In this document: one piece after another, positions 1 to 5,721 of the stretch
Layout: every line of letters starts with the position of its first letter
How positions within the stretch are numbered: the first letter of the stretch is position 1
From: Hyphomicrobiales bacterium
Lineage (GTDB): Bacteria; Pseudomonadota; Alphaproteobacteria; Rhizobiales; Beijerinckiaceae
DNA length: 5,721 nt
Reading direction: 5' to 3'
Assembly: GCA_028290595.1 (NCBI GenBank)
Contig: JAQGJO010000125.1
Span: 1-5,721, forward strand
The notes under the pieces: model-generated
What the model saw: only the letters and a program-made list of their open reading frames with translations
The model's database searches: none
What the model was told of the DNA's origin: nothing
Program-made: the position numbers and the translations under genes

Positions 1-41
1 TGCAACGCGCTTGACAGCCGCGAGGCAGGGAGTTAGCAAAG

Positions 42-54
42 TTGACAAAGTCAA
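42..54. promoter_or_regulatory. Operator-like palindrome 1 (TTGAC-AAA-GTCAA)
   Basis: This is a perfect 5-3-5 inverted repeat. The dyad extends outwards as AAA/TTT at 38-40 and 56-58, interrupted by one G:T position, giving a 21-bp near-palindrome (38-58). It contains the putative -35 box. Its T-N11-A form fits a LysR-type box, but GntR-type or other dimeric regulators would also fit. No regulator gene is visible in the window, so the binding protein is unknown. Confidence 0.5.
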
Positions 55-56
55 TT

Positions 57-69
57 TTGAATAATTCAA
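57..69. promoter_or_regulatory. Operator-like palindrome 2 (TTGAA-TAA-TTCAA)
   Basis: This second perfect 5-3-5 inverted repeat has the same geometry and outer bases as palindrome 1, giving a shared form TTGA[C/A]-N3-[G/T]TCAA. The two centres are 15 bp apart, about one and a half helical turns. It overlaps the putative -10 box. Two matching sites in a 28-bp stretch suggest cooperative binding by a dimeric regulator, probably a repressor given the overlap with both promoter boxes. Confidence 0.45.
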
Positions 70-102
70 TGTCTGCGAAGACCACATAATAGGGAGAAGA
101 CA

Positions 103-1422
103 ATGACGACAGCCAGCGAAAGCGAACAGCTGACGCGTGTCGGCCCCGGCACGCCCATGGGATCGATGATGCGGGAATACTGGATCCCCGCCATGCAATC
201 TTCCGAACTGAAAGCCGATGCGCCACCGACGCGCCTGATGCTGCTCGGCGAAAAGCTGATCGCCTTCCGCGACAGTGCCGGCAGGGTCGGCATCCTCGAT
301 CACCGCTGCCCGCACCGCTGCGCTTCGCTGTTCTTCGGTCGCAATGAAGAGTCCGGCATTCGCTGCGCCTATCACGGCTGGAAATTTGATGTTGATGGCC
401 AATGCCTCGAACAGCCGAACGTCCCCTCGCACATGGCCTTTCCTGAAAAGGTGACGGCGAAGGCCTATAAGACCCAGGAACGCTACGGTATTGTCTGGGC
501 CTATATGGGCAGCCGCGCCGAGGCGCCGCCGCTGCCCTGTTTCGAAGCCGTGATGCTGGCGGATGACAGCGAGCGCAACATGTTCAGCGTGCAGCGCGAA
601 TGCAATTGGCTGCAGGGCCTTGAAGGCGACATCGACACATCGCACTTCAGCTTCCTGCACATGGGCGCGATGACCCCGGATGAGGTTGAGCCCGGCACCC
701 ACGGCCGCTATGCCTTGATCAATCCGGCACCCGAATATCATGTCGCCGACACCGACTGGGGCACGATGTATGCCGCCTACAGGCCGGCCGAGACGACCTC
801 GACCTATTGGCGCGTGGCGCATTTCATGTTCCCGTTCTGGACGATCCCTCCGGATGGAAACTTCGCCGATCACGTCATCGCCCGCGCCTGGGTGCCGATG
901 GACGATACGCACACGATGTTCTTCCACATCTCCTGGAAGAAGAACACGCCCGGCCTGCGCAATAAAAAGGACGGCACGCGGATTCCAGGCGCCACCATCG
1001 GCAATAAATATCTGCCCAATGATTCGACTTGGCTCGGACGCTGGCGCCTCGCCGCCAATTCCACAAATGATTATCTGATCGATCGCGAGACGCAGCGGAC
1101 CGAGAGCTACTCCGGCATCGACGGCATTCACCTGCAGGATCAGGCGCTGACGGAAAGCATGGGCGACATCGTCGATCACACGTTCGAGCATCTCGCCATC
1201 AGCGATTTGATGATCACCCGCACGAGGCGCCGCATGCTGCAGGCGGCACGCGCCGCCGCGGAAAAAATCACGCCGCCCGGCGTCGACAATCCGGAAGTCT
1301 TCCAGGGTGCGCGCGGCGGTGATTTCATCACCTCGAATTCAATCGGCTGGCTGCAGGCCTATTCGGACGAACTGCGCATATCGCAAAATCCCACCGGGGT
1401 TCTGCGCATCGCCGCTGAGTAA
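103..1422 (+). CDS. Rieske [2Fe-2S] aromatic ring-hydroxylating oxygenase, alpha subunit (phthalate dioxygenase/VanA-like)
   Basis: This 439-residue cytoplasmic protein is probably the terminal oxygenase of a Rieske non-heme iron system, which uses O2 and electrons from a separate reductase to hydroxylate or O-demethylate an organic substrate. The N-terminal Rieske domain (about 25-135) has the cluster motif C69-P-H71-x16-C88-A-Y-H91, with GW after H91. The C-terminal catalytic domain has D178-T-S-H181-x4-H186: H181 and H186 should bind the mononuclear iron and D178 should be the bridging Asp between the two centres. A QDQA segment (345-348) probably supplies the third iron ligand. Length fits single-component-alpha (phthalate 4,5-dioxygenase-like) enzymes, and no beta-subunit gene follows. 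The ATG at 103 is preceded by AGGGAGA six bases upstream, and an in-frame TGA at 58-60 limits the start. The substrate is unknown; the adjacent importer suggests an imported organic compound. Confidence 0.92.
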   Translation: MTTASESEQLTRVGPGTPMGSMMREYWIPAMQSSELKADAPPTRLMLLGEKLIAFRDSAGRVGILDHRCPHRCASLFFGRNEESGIRCAYHGWKFDVDGQCLEQPNVPSHMAFPEKVTAKAYKTQERYGIVWAYMGSRAEAPPLPCFEAVMLADDSERNMFSVQRECNWLQGLEGDIDTSHFSFLHMGAMTPDEVEPGTHGRYALINPAPEYHVADTDWGTMYAAYRPAETTSTYWRVAHFMFPFWTIPPDGNFADHVIARAWVPMDDTHTMFFHISWKKNTPGLRNKKDGTRIPGATIGNKYLPNDSTWLGRWRLAANSTNDYLIDRETQRTESYSGIDGIHLQDQALTESMGDIVDHTFEHLAISDLMITRTRRRMLQAARAAAEKITPPGVDNPEVFQGARGGDFITSNSIGWLQAYSDELRISQNPTGVLRIAAE

Positions 1423-1504
1423 GGCGAAAAACAAGAAGCAGTATGCGCCACGCAATGTGCCCTGGGCATGATCGGGGCGCGGATCGACAATAGGGGAGGA
1501 CAAC
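1423..1504 (+). other. Intercistronic gap with nested dyad and 16-codon micro-ORF
   Basis: This 82-nt gap separates the oxygenase and binding-protein genes. It contains a small dyad, TGCCC-T-GGGCA (1458-1468), nested within GCGCC (1445-1449) and GGCGC (1476-1480). No T-run follows, so it does not look like an intrinsic terminator; it could be a weak mRNA hairpin affecting processing or stability. An ATG at 1443 opens 16 codons (MRHAMCPGHDRGADRQ) ending in TAG at 1491-1493, where the strong AGGGGAGGA ribosome binding site of the next gene begins (1492-1500). I see no clear promoter here. Confidence 0.35.
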
Positions 1505-2539
1505 ATGATCCGACATCGCAATGCAGCAGCCTTGGCCTTTGCCGCCGTTCTCGGCCTGACATTGAGCAAGGCCAGCGCGCAGACGCCCTGGTATGATCTT
1601 CCGGCCGTCAAAGCTTTGTACGACAAGGCCAAGGAAGAAAAGGAAGTCGTGATCTGGGCGCCGGTGCAGAACGAGGTGGACTGGATCCAGGCCAATTTCT
1701 CCAAGCGCTTTCCCGGCATCACCATCAAGGGCACCGGCGACCTGCAGGCGGCCACCAAGCTGATCGCCGAGGCGCGCGCCAACCGCCACTCCGTCGACGT
1801 CTGGCAGAATTCGCTCGGCGGTATGATCGAGGTACAGAAGCGCGGCCTGTTCGCCAAGGTCGACTGGCAGCCCTATGGCGTGACGCCTGGCAACGTGCTG
1901 TTCGACGGCGAAGGCATTGCCGTTCACAACTTCGTCTATTCGACGCTCTACTCCAAGGCCTTCGTCAAGGACGCCGACCTGCCGAAGACGTGGGACGATC
2001 TGCTCGATCCGAAATGGCGCGGCAAAATGGTGGCGCAGGACTTTCTGTTCCCCCGCCTGATGGGCTTTCTCGCCGTCAAATGGGGCGAAGAGCGCACGGA
2101 AAAATGGGGCCGCGCCATGATCAACGATCAGAAACTGATGATCACCAACGCCCCGCGCGAAAGTTTCCTGAAGACCGGCGAACGCATCCTCAGCATTGGC
2201 GATTCGATCAGCCAGTCCTATCAATATACCGAGAGCGGCGTGCCGACCGGCTATACCATCTTCGACATCGTACCGGCCGTACAGTTCATGGTCTCGCCGA
2301 TGAAGAATGCGCCGCATCCCAATGCCGCGCGCCTGCTGGCGATCTGGGCAGCATCCGACGAGGGCATGGAAGCGCGTGAAAAGAGCACTTATGGCTTGAG
2401 CGTCCGTCCCGGCTCGAAATCCCACGTCGCCGCCGAAGTCGGAAAGGCCAAGGCCACCGTGGTTCTGGAGGATGTTTCGACGATGGACCAGCGCGCCGAC
2501 TTCTACAAAAAGTTCTCCGGCATCATCCGCGGACAATAA
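1505..2539 (+). CDS. ABC transporter periplasmic substrate-binding protein (iron(III)/spermidine-putrescine-type fold)
   Basis: This 344-residue exported protein probably captures the importer's cargo in the periplasm. The N-terminus is a typical Sec signal peptide: MIRHR, a hydrophobic run (7-20), then A23-S-A25 with likely cleavage before Q26. Mature lobe features include the opening EVVIWAPV strand (47-54) and the family hallmark LPKTWDDLLDPKWRGKM (159-175). A later segment, SYQYTESGVPTGY (238-250), falls roughly where ferric-binding relatives carry adjacent tyrosines; here the tyrosines are separated (Y239, Y241, Y250), so iron is not the obvious ligand. Length is normal for the family. 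The start is fixed by AGGGGAGGA at 1492-1500. The stop overlaps the permease start by one base (TAATG), which implies translational coupling. The fold and role are well supported; the ligand is unknown, with an organic acid, aromatic compound or other small organic molecule favoured by context. Confidence 0.9.
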   Translation: MIRHRNAAALAFAAVLGLTLSKASAQTPWYDLPAVKALYDKAKEEKEVVIWAPVQNEVDWIQANFSKRFPGITIKGTGDLQAATKLIAEARANRHSVDVWQNSLGGMIEVQKRGLFAKVDWQPYGVTPGNVLFDGEGIAVHNFVYSTLYSKAFVKDADLPKTWDDLLDPKWRGKMVAQDFLFPRLMGFLAVKWGEERTEKWGRAMINDQKLMITNAPRESFLKTGERILSIGDSISQSYQYTESGVPTGYTIFDIVPAVQFMVSPMKNAPHPNAARLLAIWAASDEGMEAREKSTYGLSVRPGSKSHVAAEVGKAKATVVLEDVSTMDQRADFYKKFSGIIRGQ

Positions 2540-4320
2540 TGAGCCAGATCACACTTCCGACGGGTGCTGTATTGCGCGCCCGCATCAAGAAGGCGAACAG
2601 CGCGGAAAAGCGGGCCGACATCGGCTGGCTTGGATGGACCATCATCGCATTGGGTTCTGCCGCAGCGCTGTTTTTCATTCTCGGCCCGTTGATCATGCTG
2701 CTGACGACGGCGTTTCGCGGACCGCAGGATCTGCTGCCGTTCGAGGACGGCGCGCAATGGACGCTCTCCAACCTCGCCGCCGTCTATCTCGACAAGAGCC
2801 TCTATACCAATGTCCTGCCGAACACGCTGATCTTCACCGCCGGTTCCGTCACGGTGACCTTCATCGTCGCCTTCATTCTCGCCTGGCTGGTCGAGCGCAC
2901 CGATCTGCCGATGCGCAACGGCGTCTACACCATCATCCTGTTTCCCCTGCTGGTGCCGGGCATCGTCCTGTCGATCACCTGGATTTTCCTGCTGGCGCCC
3001 AACACCGGCTGGATCAACGTCATCATCCGCTCGCTGTTCGGCTTCGGCGATTCAGGACCGCTGAACATATTCAGCATGGGCGGGATGATATTAGCACAAG
3101 GCATCGGTCTCGTGCCCTTCGTCTTCCTGCTGCTGTCGGCGGCGCTGCGCTCGATGAACCCGTCGCTCGAGGAAGCCAGCAACACGGCAGGCGCCAGTCC
3201 GTTCACCACCATCCGGAAAGTCACCCTGCCAGTGCTGCTGCCGGGCCTGCTGGCGCCGCTCATCCTCGCCACGCTCATCACCCTGGAGCAGTTCGAGACC
3301 CCGCTGGTCATTGGATTCCCGGCCCGCATCAACGTGTTCAGCACGCGCATCTTCTTCGAGCTCAATCCCGACACCGACCTGCCGGCCTATGGCCGCGCCG
3401 CTGCCGTGGCGCTGCCGTTCCTGATCTGCGGCATCCTGTTGCTGCTGATCTACAACCACCTCATCCGCCGCGCCGAAAGCTTCGTCACGGTCACGGGCAA
3501 AGGCTTTCGGCCGATGCGCTTCTCGCTCGGTCGCTGGCGCATTCCAGCCATCGCCTTCGTTTCGGTCTATGCCCTGTTCGGCGCCATCCTGCCGGGCTTC
3601 GTTCTCATCTGGGCCAGCCTCTTCGGCTACGCCCTGCCGACCTTCGACACCCTGTCGACGATCAGTTTCGCCGGCTACATCGATCTTTTCAACAATCCGA
3701 AATTCTGGCTCGCCGCCCGCAATACCTTCATTGTCGCCGGCGCCAGCGCCCTCATCGTTACATCTGTGGGCGTTATTCTCGCCTGGACGATCCTGCGCAC
3801 GCAACTGGCAGTGCGATGGGTGCTGGATTTCATCAGCTTCCTGTCGCTGGGCATTCCCGCCGTCATCGCCGGGCTCGCGTCGATGCTGCTCTATCTATCA
3901 TTGCCGATCGGCGTCTATGGCACGGTGCTTGCGCTGGTCCTCGCCTATTCCTATCGCATGGCCGTCTCGACGCGCCTGACCCGCGCCGCGCTGATGCAGG
4001 TCCATGCCGAACTCGAGGAGGCCTCGTCGGTTTCCGGCGCGCAATGGTTCACTACCATCCGCCGCGTTGTGCTGCCGATTCTGACACCCTCTCTCGTCGC
4101 CAGTTTCATCCTGCTGTTCATCATCGGTTTTCGTGAATTCACGATCCCGACCATCCTGCAGTCGCCGGACAATTCCGTGCTCAGCGTGATGATGTGGCAG
4201 GCGTTTCAGGGCGGCAAGACAACCCAGGCCGCCGCTGTCGGCACGATGATCGTGCTGTTCGTCATCCCTATCATCTTTGGCCTGCGCCGCTTCGTCCTGG
4301 CGCGCGACGGGCGCGATTGA
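2539..4320 (+). CDS. ABC transporter permease, two fused membrane domains (FbpB/SfuB-like)
   Basis: This 593-residue inner-membrane protein forms the import channel. It is a head-to-tail duplication of two binding-protein-dependent permease domains, so one chain replaces the usual pair. I see about twelve hydrophobic segments, near 33-57, 99-120, 130-152, 184-204, 235-260 and 289-308 in the first half, and 336-360, 396-418, 430-452, 458-478, 516-540 and 567-585 in the second. Each half carries an EAA coupling loop that docks on the ATPase: EEASNTAGASPFTTIRKVTL (211-230) and EEASSVSGAQWFTTIRRVVL (493-512). The length matches fused permeases of iron-type importers. The ATG overlaps the upstream TAA by one base and has no strong ribosome binding site of its own, so translation probably depends on reinitiation after the binding protein. 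A rare ATA-TTA codon pair occurs at 3088-3093. The substrate is not identifiable. Confidence 0.92.
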   Translation: MSQITLPTGAVLRARIKKANSAEKRADIGWLGWTIIALGSAAALFFILGPLIMLLTTAFRGPQDLLPFEDGAQWTLSNLAAVYLDKSLYTNVLPNTLIFTAGSVTVTFIVAFILAWLVERTDLPMRNGVYTIILFPLLVPGIVLSITWIFLLAPNTGWINVIIRSLFGFGDSGPLNIFSMGGMILAQGIGLVPFVFLLLSAALRSMNPSLEEASNTAGASPFTTIRKVTLPVLLPGLLAPLILATLITLEQFETPLVIGFPARINVFSTRIFFELNPDTDLPAYGRAAAVALPFLICGILLLLIYNHLIRRAESFVTVTGKGFRPMRFSLGRWRIPAIAFVSVYALFGAILPGFVLIWASLFGYALPTFDTLSTISFAGYIDLFNNPKFWLAARNTFIVAGASALIVTSVGVILAWTILRTQLAVRWVLDFISFLSLGIPAVIAGLASMLLYLSLPIGVYGTVLALVLAYSYRMAVSTRLTRAALMQVHAELEEASSVSGAQWFTTIRRVVLPILTPSLVASFILLFIIGFREFTIPTILQSPDNSVLSVMMWQAFQGGKTTQAAAVGTMIVLFVIPIIFGLRRFVLARDGRD

Positions 4321-4322
4321 GG
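4319..4322 (+). promoter_or_regulatory. Ribosome binding site overlapping the permease stop codon
   Basis: GAGG at 4319-4322 lies eight bases before the ATPase ATG (4331), and its first two bases belong to the permease TGA stop (4318-4320). This arrangement supports the ATG at 4331 as the true start and suggests that ribosomes terminating on the permease feed initiation of the ATPase. Confidence 0.6.
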
Positions 4323-4330
4323 TTTAGTGA

Positions 4331-5431
4331 ATGTTAAAAGTGGAAGGTCTTGAACGCTCTTATGCAACACCGGATGGCCTGGTCCATGCGGTGAAGGGCG
4401 TCAGCTTCGAAGTTCCCACCGGCTCTTTCTACACGCTGCTCGGTCCCAGCGGCTGCGGCAAGACCACGACTTTGCGATGCGTCGCGGGCCTTGAACAGCC
4501 GACCGCCGGCCGCATCACCATCGGCGGCACGGTCGTCGCCCAGCCGGACAATGATATTTTCGTACCTGCCTTCAAACGCGACGTCGGCATGGTCTTCCAG
4601 TCCTATGCGATCTGGCCGCACATGAACGTGCTGGAAAACGTCTCCTATCCGCTGGTCGTGCGCAAGCCGCGCCCGCCGCGCGACGAAATCCGCGATCGCG
4701 CCATGGAGGCCCTGCGTCTCGTCGGCATGGATGCCCTGGCCAATCGTTCCGCCACAAAACTGTCCGGCGGCCAGCAGCAGCGCGTCGCCTTCGCCCGCGC
4801 CATTGTCCGCCATCCCAAAATCCTCCTGCTCGACGAACCCCTGTCGAACCTCGATGCGAAACTGCGCGAGCAGATGCGCTACGAATTGCAGGAACTGGTC
4901 GCGCGCGTCGCCATCACCACACTCTATGTCACGCACGACCAGTCCGAAGCCCTCGCAATGTCCGACAATGTCGCCGTGATGTCGGATGGCCTGATCTCGC
5001 AGGCGGGTTCGCCGCGCGCTGTTTACGACAGACCGGCGAATGAATTCGTCGCCGGTTTTCTCGGCGGCGCGAACTTCTTGGCCGCCACGGTGACTGAGGA
5101 CGACAGCGGCAATGGTCTGGCTGTCTTCGACGGCGAAGCCGGCTCGGTCAGAGTCGCGCTTCCCGCCGGCATCAGCAAAGGCGACCGCGTCAACATCGTC
5201 TTCCGCCCCGAGGACGCCTCCTTGCGGTTTGCAGCCAACGGTGCCGGCAATCAGGTCCATGCCTCGATCGCCCGTCTGAGCTTTCAGGGCGGCCTGACCG
5301 AATGTCACCTCAAGGTCGGCAGTGCGGTGGTGCGTTCTATGCTGCATCCTTCCATCGAGGCCAGTGTCGGCGCCGATGCCTGGATCGATCTCAATCCCGC
5401 GCGCTGCGTCGTCTATCCGGCACGGGAGTAG
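4331..5431 (+). CDS. ABC transporter ATP-binding protein (FbpC/PotA-like, with C-terminal TOBE-type regulatory domain)
   Basis: This 366-residue cytoplasmic ATPase powers the importer as a homodimer on the fused permease. All catalytic motifs are intact: aromatic A-loop Y11, Walker A GPSGCGKTT (38-46), Q-loop Q90, signature LSGGQQQR (144-151), Walker B ILLLDEP with D168 and E169 (164-170), D-loop SNLD (172-175) and switch H202. After about residue 240 comes a C-terminal beta-rich extension with the FRPED motif (291-295), typical of TOBE/OB-fold domains in the PotA/FbpC/MalK/UgpC group. The gene starts 10 nt after the permease stop. Codons 2 and 3 (TTA, AAA) are A/T-rich compared with the rest, as is common near initiation sites. 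Motifs establish an importer ATPase; assignment to the iron or polyamine subgroup follows from the permease architecture, not from a proven substrate. Confidence 0.95.
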   Translation: MLKVEGLERSYATPDGLVHAVKGVSFEVPTGSFYTLLGPSGCGKTTTLRCVAGLEQPTAGRITIGGTVVAQPDNDIFVPAFKRDVGMVFQSYAIWPHMNVLENVSYPLVVRKPRPPRDEIRDRAMEALRLVGMDALANRSATKLSGGQQQRVAFARAIVRHPKILLLDEPLSNLDAKLREQMRYELQELVARVAITTLYVTHDQSEALAMSDNVAVMSDGLISQAGSPRAVYDRPANEFVAGFLGGANFLAATVTEDDSGNGLAVFDGEAGSVRVALPAGISKGDRVNIVFRPEDASLRFAANGAGNQVHASIARLSFQGGLTECHLKVGSAVVRSMLHPSIEASVGADAWIDLNPARCVVYPARE

Positions 5432-5445
5432 CGGCAGTTTGCAAA

Positions 5446-5492
5446 TCTGAAACGAAAAAATTCTGAAACCAGCAAGTTCTGAACAAGCAAGT
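5446..5492 (+). repeat. Three-copy tandem direct repeat, about 16 bp per unit
   Basis: TCTGAAAC begins at 5446 and again at 5462, and TCTGAAC begins at 5478, giving an exact 16-bp period of the starts. Units 2 and 3 match over nearly their full length: TCTGAAACCAGCAAGT (5462-5477) and TCTGAACAAGCAAGT (5478-5492) differ by one base loss and one substitution. Unit 1 shares the first eight bases and then diverges into an A-run. The last unit ends three bases before the ribosome binding site of the next gene. Function is unknown; it may be an iterated binding site or a replication-slippage duplication. Confidence 0.7.
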
Positions 5493-5494
5493 AC

Positions 5495-5500
5495 GGGAGA
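5495..5500 (+). promoter_or_regulatory. Ribosome binding site of the second oxygenase (GGGAGA)
   Basis: The GGAG core (5496-5499) lies seven bases before the ATG at 5507. It decides the start: an in-frame TGA at 5480-5482 rules out any start further upstream, and the next in-frame ATG (5585) has no comparable signal. Confidence 0.65.
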
Positions 5501-5506
5501 ACGCAG

Positions 5507-5721
5507 ATGAGCACAGCAACCGTCGAAGCCAAACAGGAAAAGCGCACCACAGGCTACGGCCGCAAGCCATCGACCTACGATGCCATGATCACCGAGGTCG
5601 GGGCGGGAACCCCGCTCGGCGAATTTATGCGCCGTTACTGGCACCCGGTCGCCATAGCGGAAAAGGTTCAGGACGTGCCGCAGAAGCTGCGGGTGCTGGG
5701 CGAAGACCTCGTCATCTTTCG
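5507..5721 (+). CDS. Second Rieske-type oxygenase, N-terminal part only (runs off the window)
   Basis: An open frame starts at the ATG at 5507 and continues without a stop to the window edge, giving 71 complete codons plus CG (an Arg codon). The product reads MSTATVEAKQ..., then VGAGTPLGEFMRRYWHPV (31-48) and LRVLGEDLVIF (61-71). This aligns with the start of the first oxygenase (VGPGTPMG..MREYWIP, then LMLLGEKLIAFR), sharing V, G, G-T-P, G, M-R, Y-W and P, and later P, L, L-G-E, L and F, with a two-residue gap. The second protein has an N-terminal extension about 18 residues longer. The Rieske cluster motif would lie just beyond the edge, so its integrity cannot be judged. It is probably a paralogous alpha subunit acting in the same pathway on a related substrate or a later intermediate. 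Confidence 0.8.
   Translation, partial: MSTATVEAKQEKRTTGYGRKPSTYDAMITEVGAGTPLGEFMRRYWHPVAIAEKVQDVPQKLRVLGEDLVIF

Larger units (their letters stand above)
42..70 (+). promoter_or_regulatory. Candidate sigma70-type promoter of the operon
   Basis: A perfect TTGACA (42-47) is followed, after a 17-bp spacer, by TTCAAT (65-70), which matches four of six TATAAT positions including the final AAT. Transcription would start near 77, leaving a short leader before the AGGGAGA ribosome binding site (91-97) and the ATG at 103. Both boxes lie inside the two palindromes at 42-54 and 57-69, so a protein bound there would compete with RNA polymerase. The promoter call is inference from sequence and position. 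A second TTGACA at 11-16 has only a poor partner (TAGCAA, 34-39). Confidence 0.5.
5432..5506 (+). other. 75-nt A-rich gap before the second oxygenase
   Basis: This gap is clearly more A-rich than the surrounding coding DNA. From left to right it has an 8-bp palindrome TTTGCAAA (5438-5445), a three-copy direct repeat (5446-5492) and a ribosome binding site (GGGAGA, 5495-5500). I find no hairpin followed by a T-run, and no TTGACA-like box with a good -10 partner, so read-through from the ATPase gene is the simplest reading. Confidence 0.5.

Noticed and set aside
11..39. An upstream promoter from TTGACA (11-16) with TAGCAA (34-39)
   Set aside because: The -10 partner matches only three of six positions. 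The pair at 42-70 is better and lies at a more natural distance from the gene.
69..89. A six-codon micro-ORF (MSAKTT) just before the first ribosome binding site
   Set aside because: Its start codon overlaps the putative -10 box, so it would lie upstream of the predicted transcript start. It is too short to judge.
85..90. CATAAT as an alternative -10 box
   Set aside because: It matches five of six consensus bases, but no -35-like hexamer lies 16-18 bp upstream, and transcription would start within or after the ribosome binding site.
1445..1480. Intrinsic terminator between the oxygenase and binding-protein genes
   Set aside because: The dyad is short and is followed by GGATCGACAATAGGGG rather than a T-run, so it lacks the defining tail.
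1328..2536. A 402-codon open frame on the - strand opposite the binding-protein gene
   Set aside because: It is antisense to a gene with a clear signal peptide and family motifs. Its translation shows no recognisable domain and has the composition expected from the reverse strand of GC-biased codons.
3091..3804. A 237-codon - strand frame within the permease gene
   Set aside because: It is highly charged and low in complexity (many Glu, Gln, Arg and Asp), as expected when hydrophobic membrane-segment codons are read in reverse. There is no supporting ribosome binding site context.
2472..4136. A 554-codon + strand frame overlapping the permease
   Set aside because: Its translation is rich in Arg, His and Pro with no membrane segments, whereas the overlapping frame encodes a textbook permease. 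It is an out-of-frame shadow.
4334..5644. A 436-codon open frame on the - strand opposite the ATPase and the start of the second oxygenase
   Set aside because: It is the mirror of a gene with every ABC ATPase motif intact. The antisense product is rich in Asp, Gly, Arg and His with no coherent domain, and it runs across an intergenic gap and into another gene.
1..5721. CRISPR array, tRNA, rRNA, insertion sequence or phage element
   Set aside because: I saw no regularly spaced repeat-spacer array, tRNA cloverleaf, transposase or terminal inverted repeats. The only direct repeat array (5446-5492) is far too short and has no spacers.

Overview
The window looks like a catabolic operon from a GC-rich alphaproteobacterium, most likely Rhizobiales (Rhizobium/Agrobacterium/Mesorhizobium type). 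This rests on strong G/C preference at third codon positions, GGGAG/GGAGG ribosome binding sites, and the particular mix of genes. The taxonomic call is inference; no rRNA or marker gene is present.

Layout: every gene is on the + strand. Positions 1-102 are a leader with a candidate sigma70-type promoter overlapped by two adjacent 13-bp palindromes. Next come a complete Rieske non-heme iron oxygenase (103-1422), a secreted solute-binding protein (1505-2539), a fused double-domain ABC permease (2539-4320) and an ABC ATPase (4331-5431). The window ends inside a second Rieske oxygenase (5507 to beyond 5721), whose first 71 codons resemble the start of the first oxygenase. The gaps between genes are 82, -1, 10 and 75 nt, and I see no convincing terminator, so a single transcript is likely.

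Working model: the binding protein, permease and ATPase form one complete importer of the 'iron(III)/spermidine-putrescine' architecture. The binding protein lacks the adjacent tyrosine pair of classical ferric-binding proteins, and the genes sit between two oxygenases. The cargo is therefore more likely a small organic compound, possibly an aromatic or carboxylated one, that the oxygenases then hydroxylate or demethylate. The substrate cannot be read from the sequence. The reductase that such oxygenases need is not in the window.

The non-coding parts hold the least expected signals. These are the paired palindromes over the putative -35 and -10 elements, a three-copy direct repeat of about 16 bp just before the second oxygenase, and a dyad-containing 16-codon micro-ORF in the gap before the binding-protein gene.
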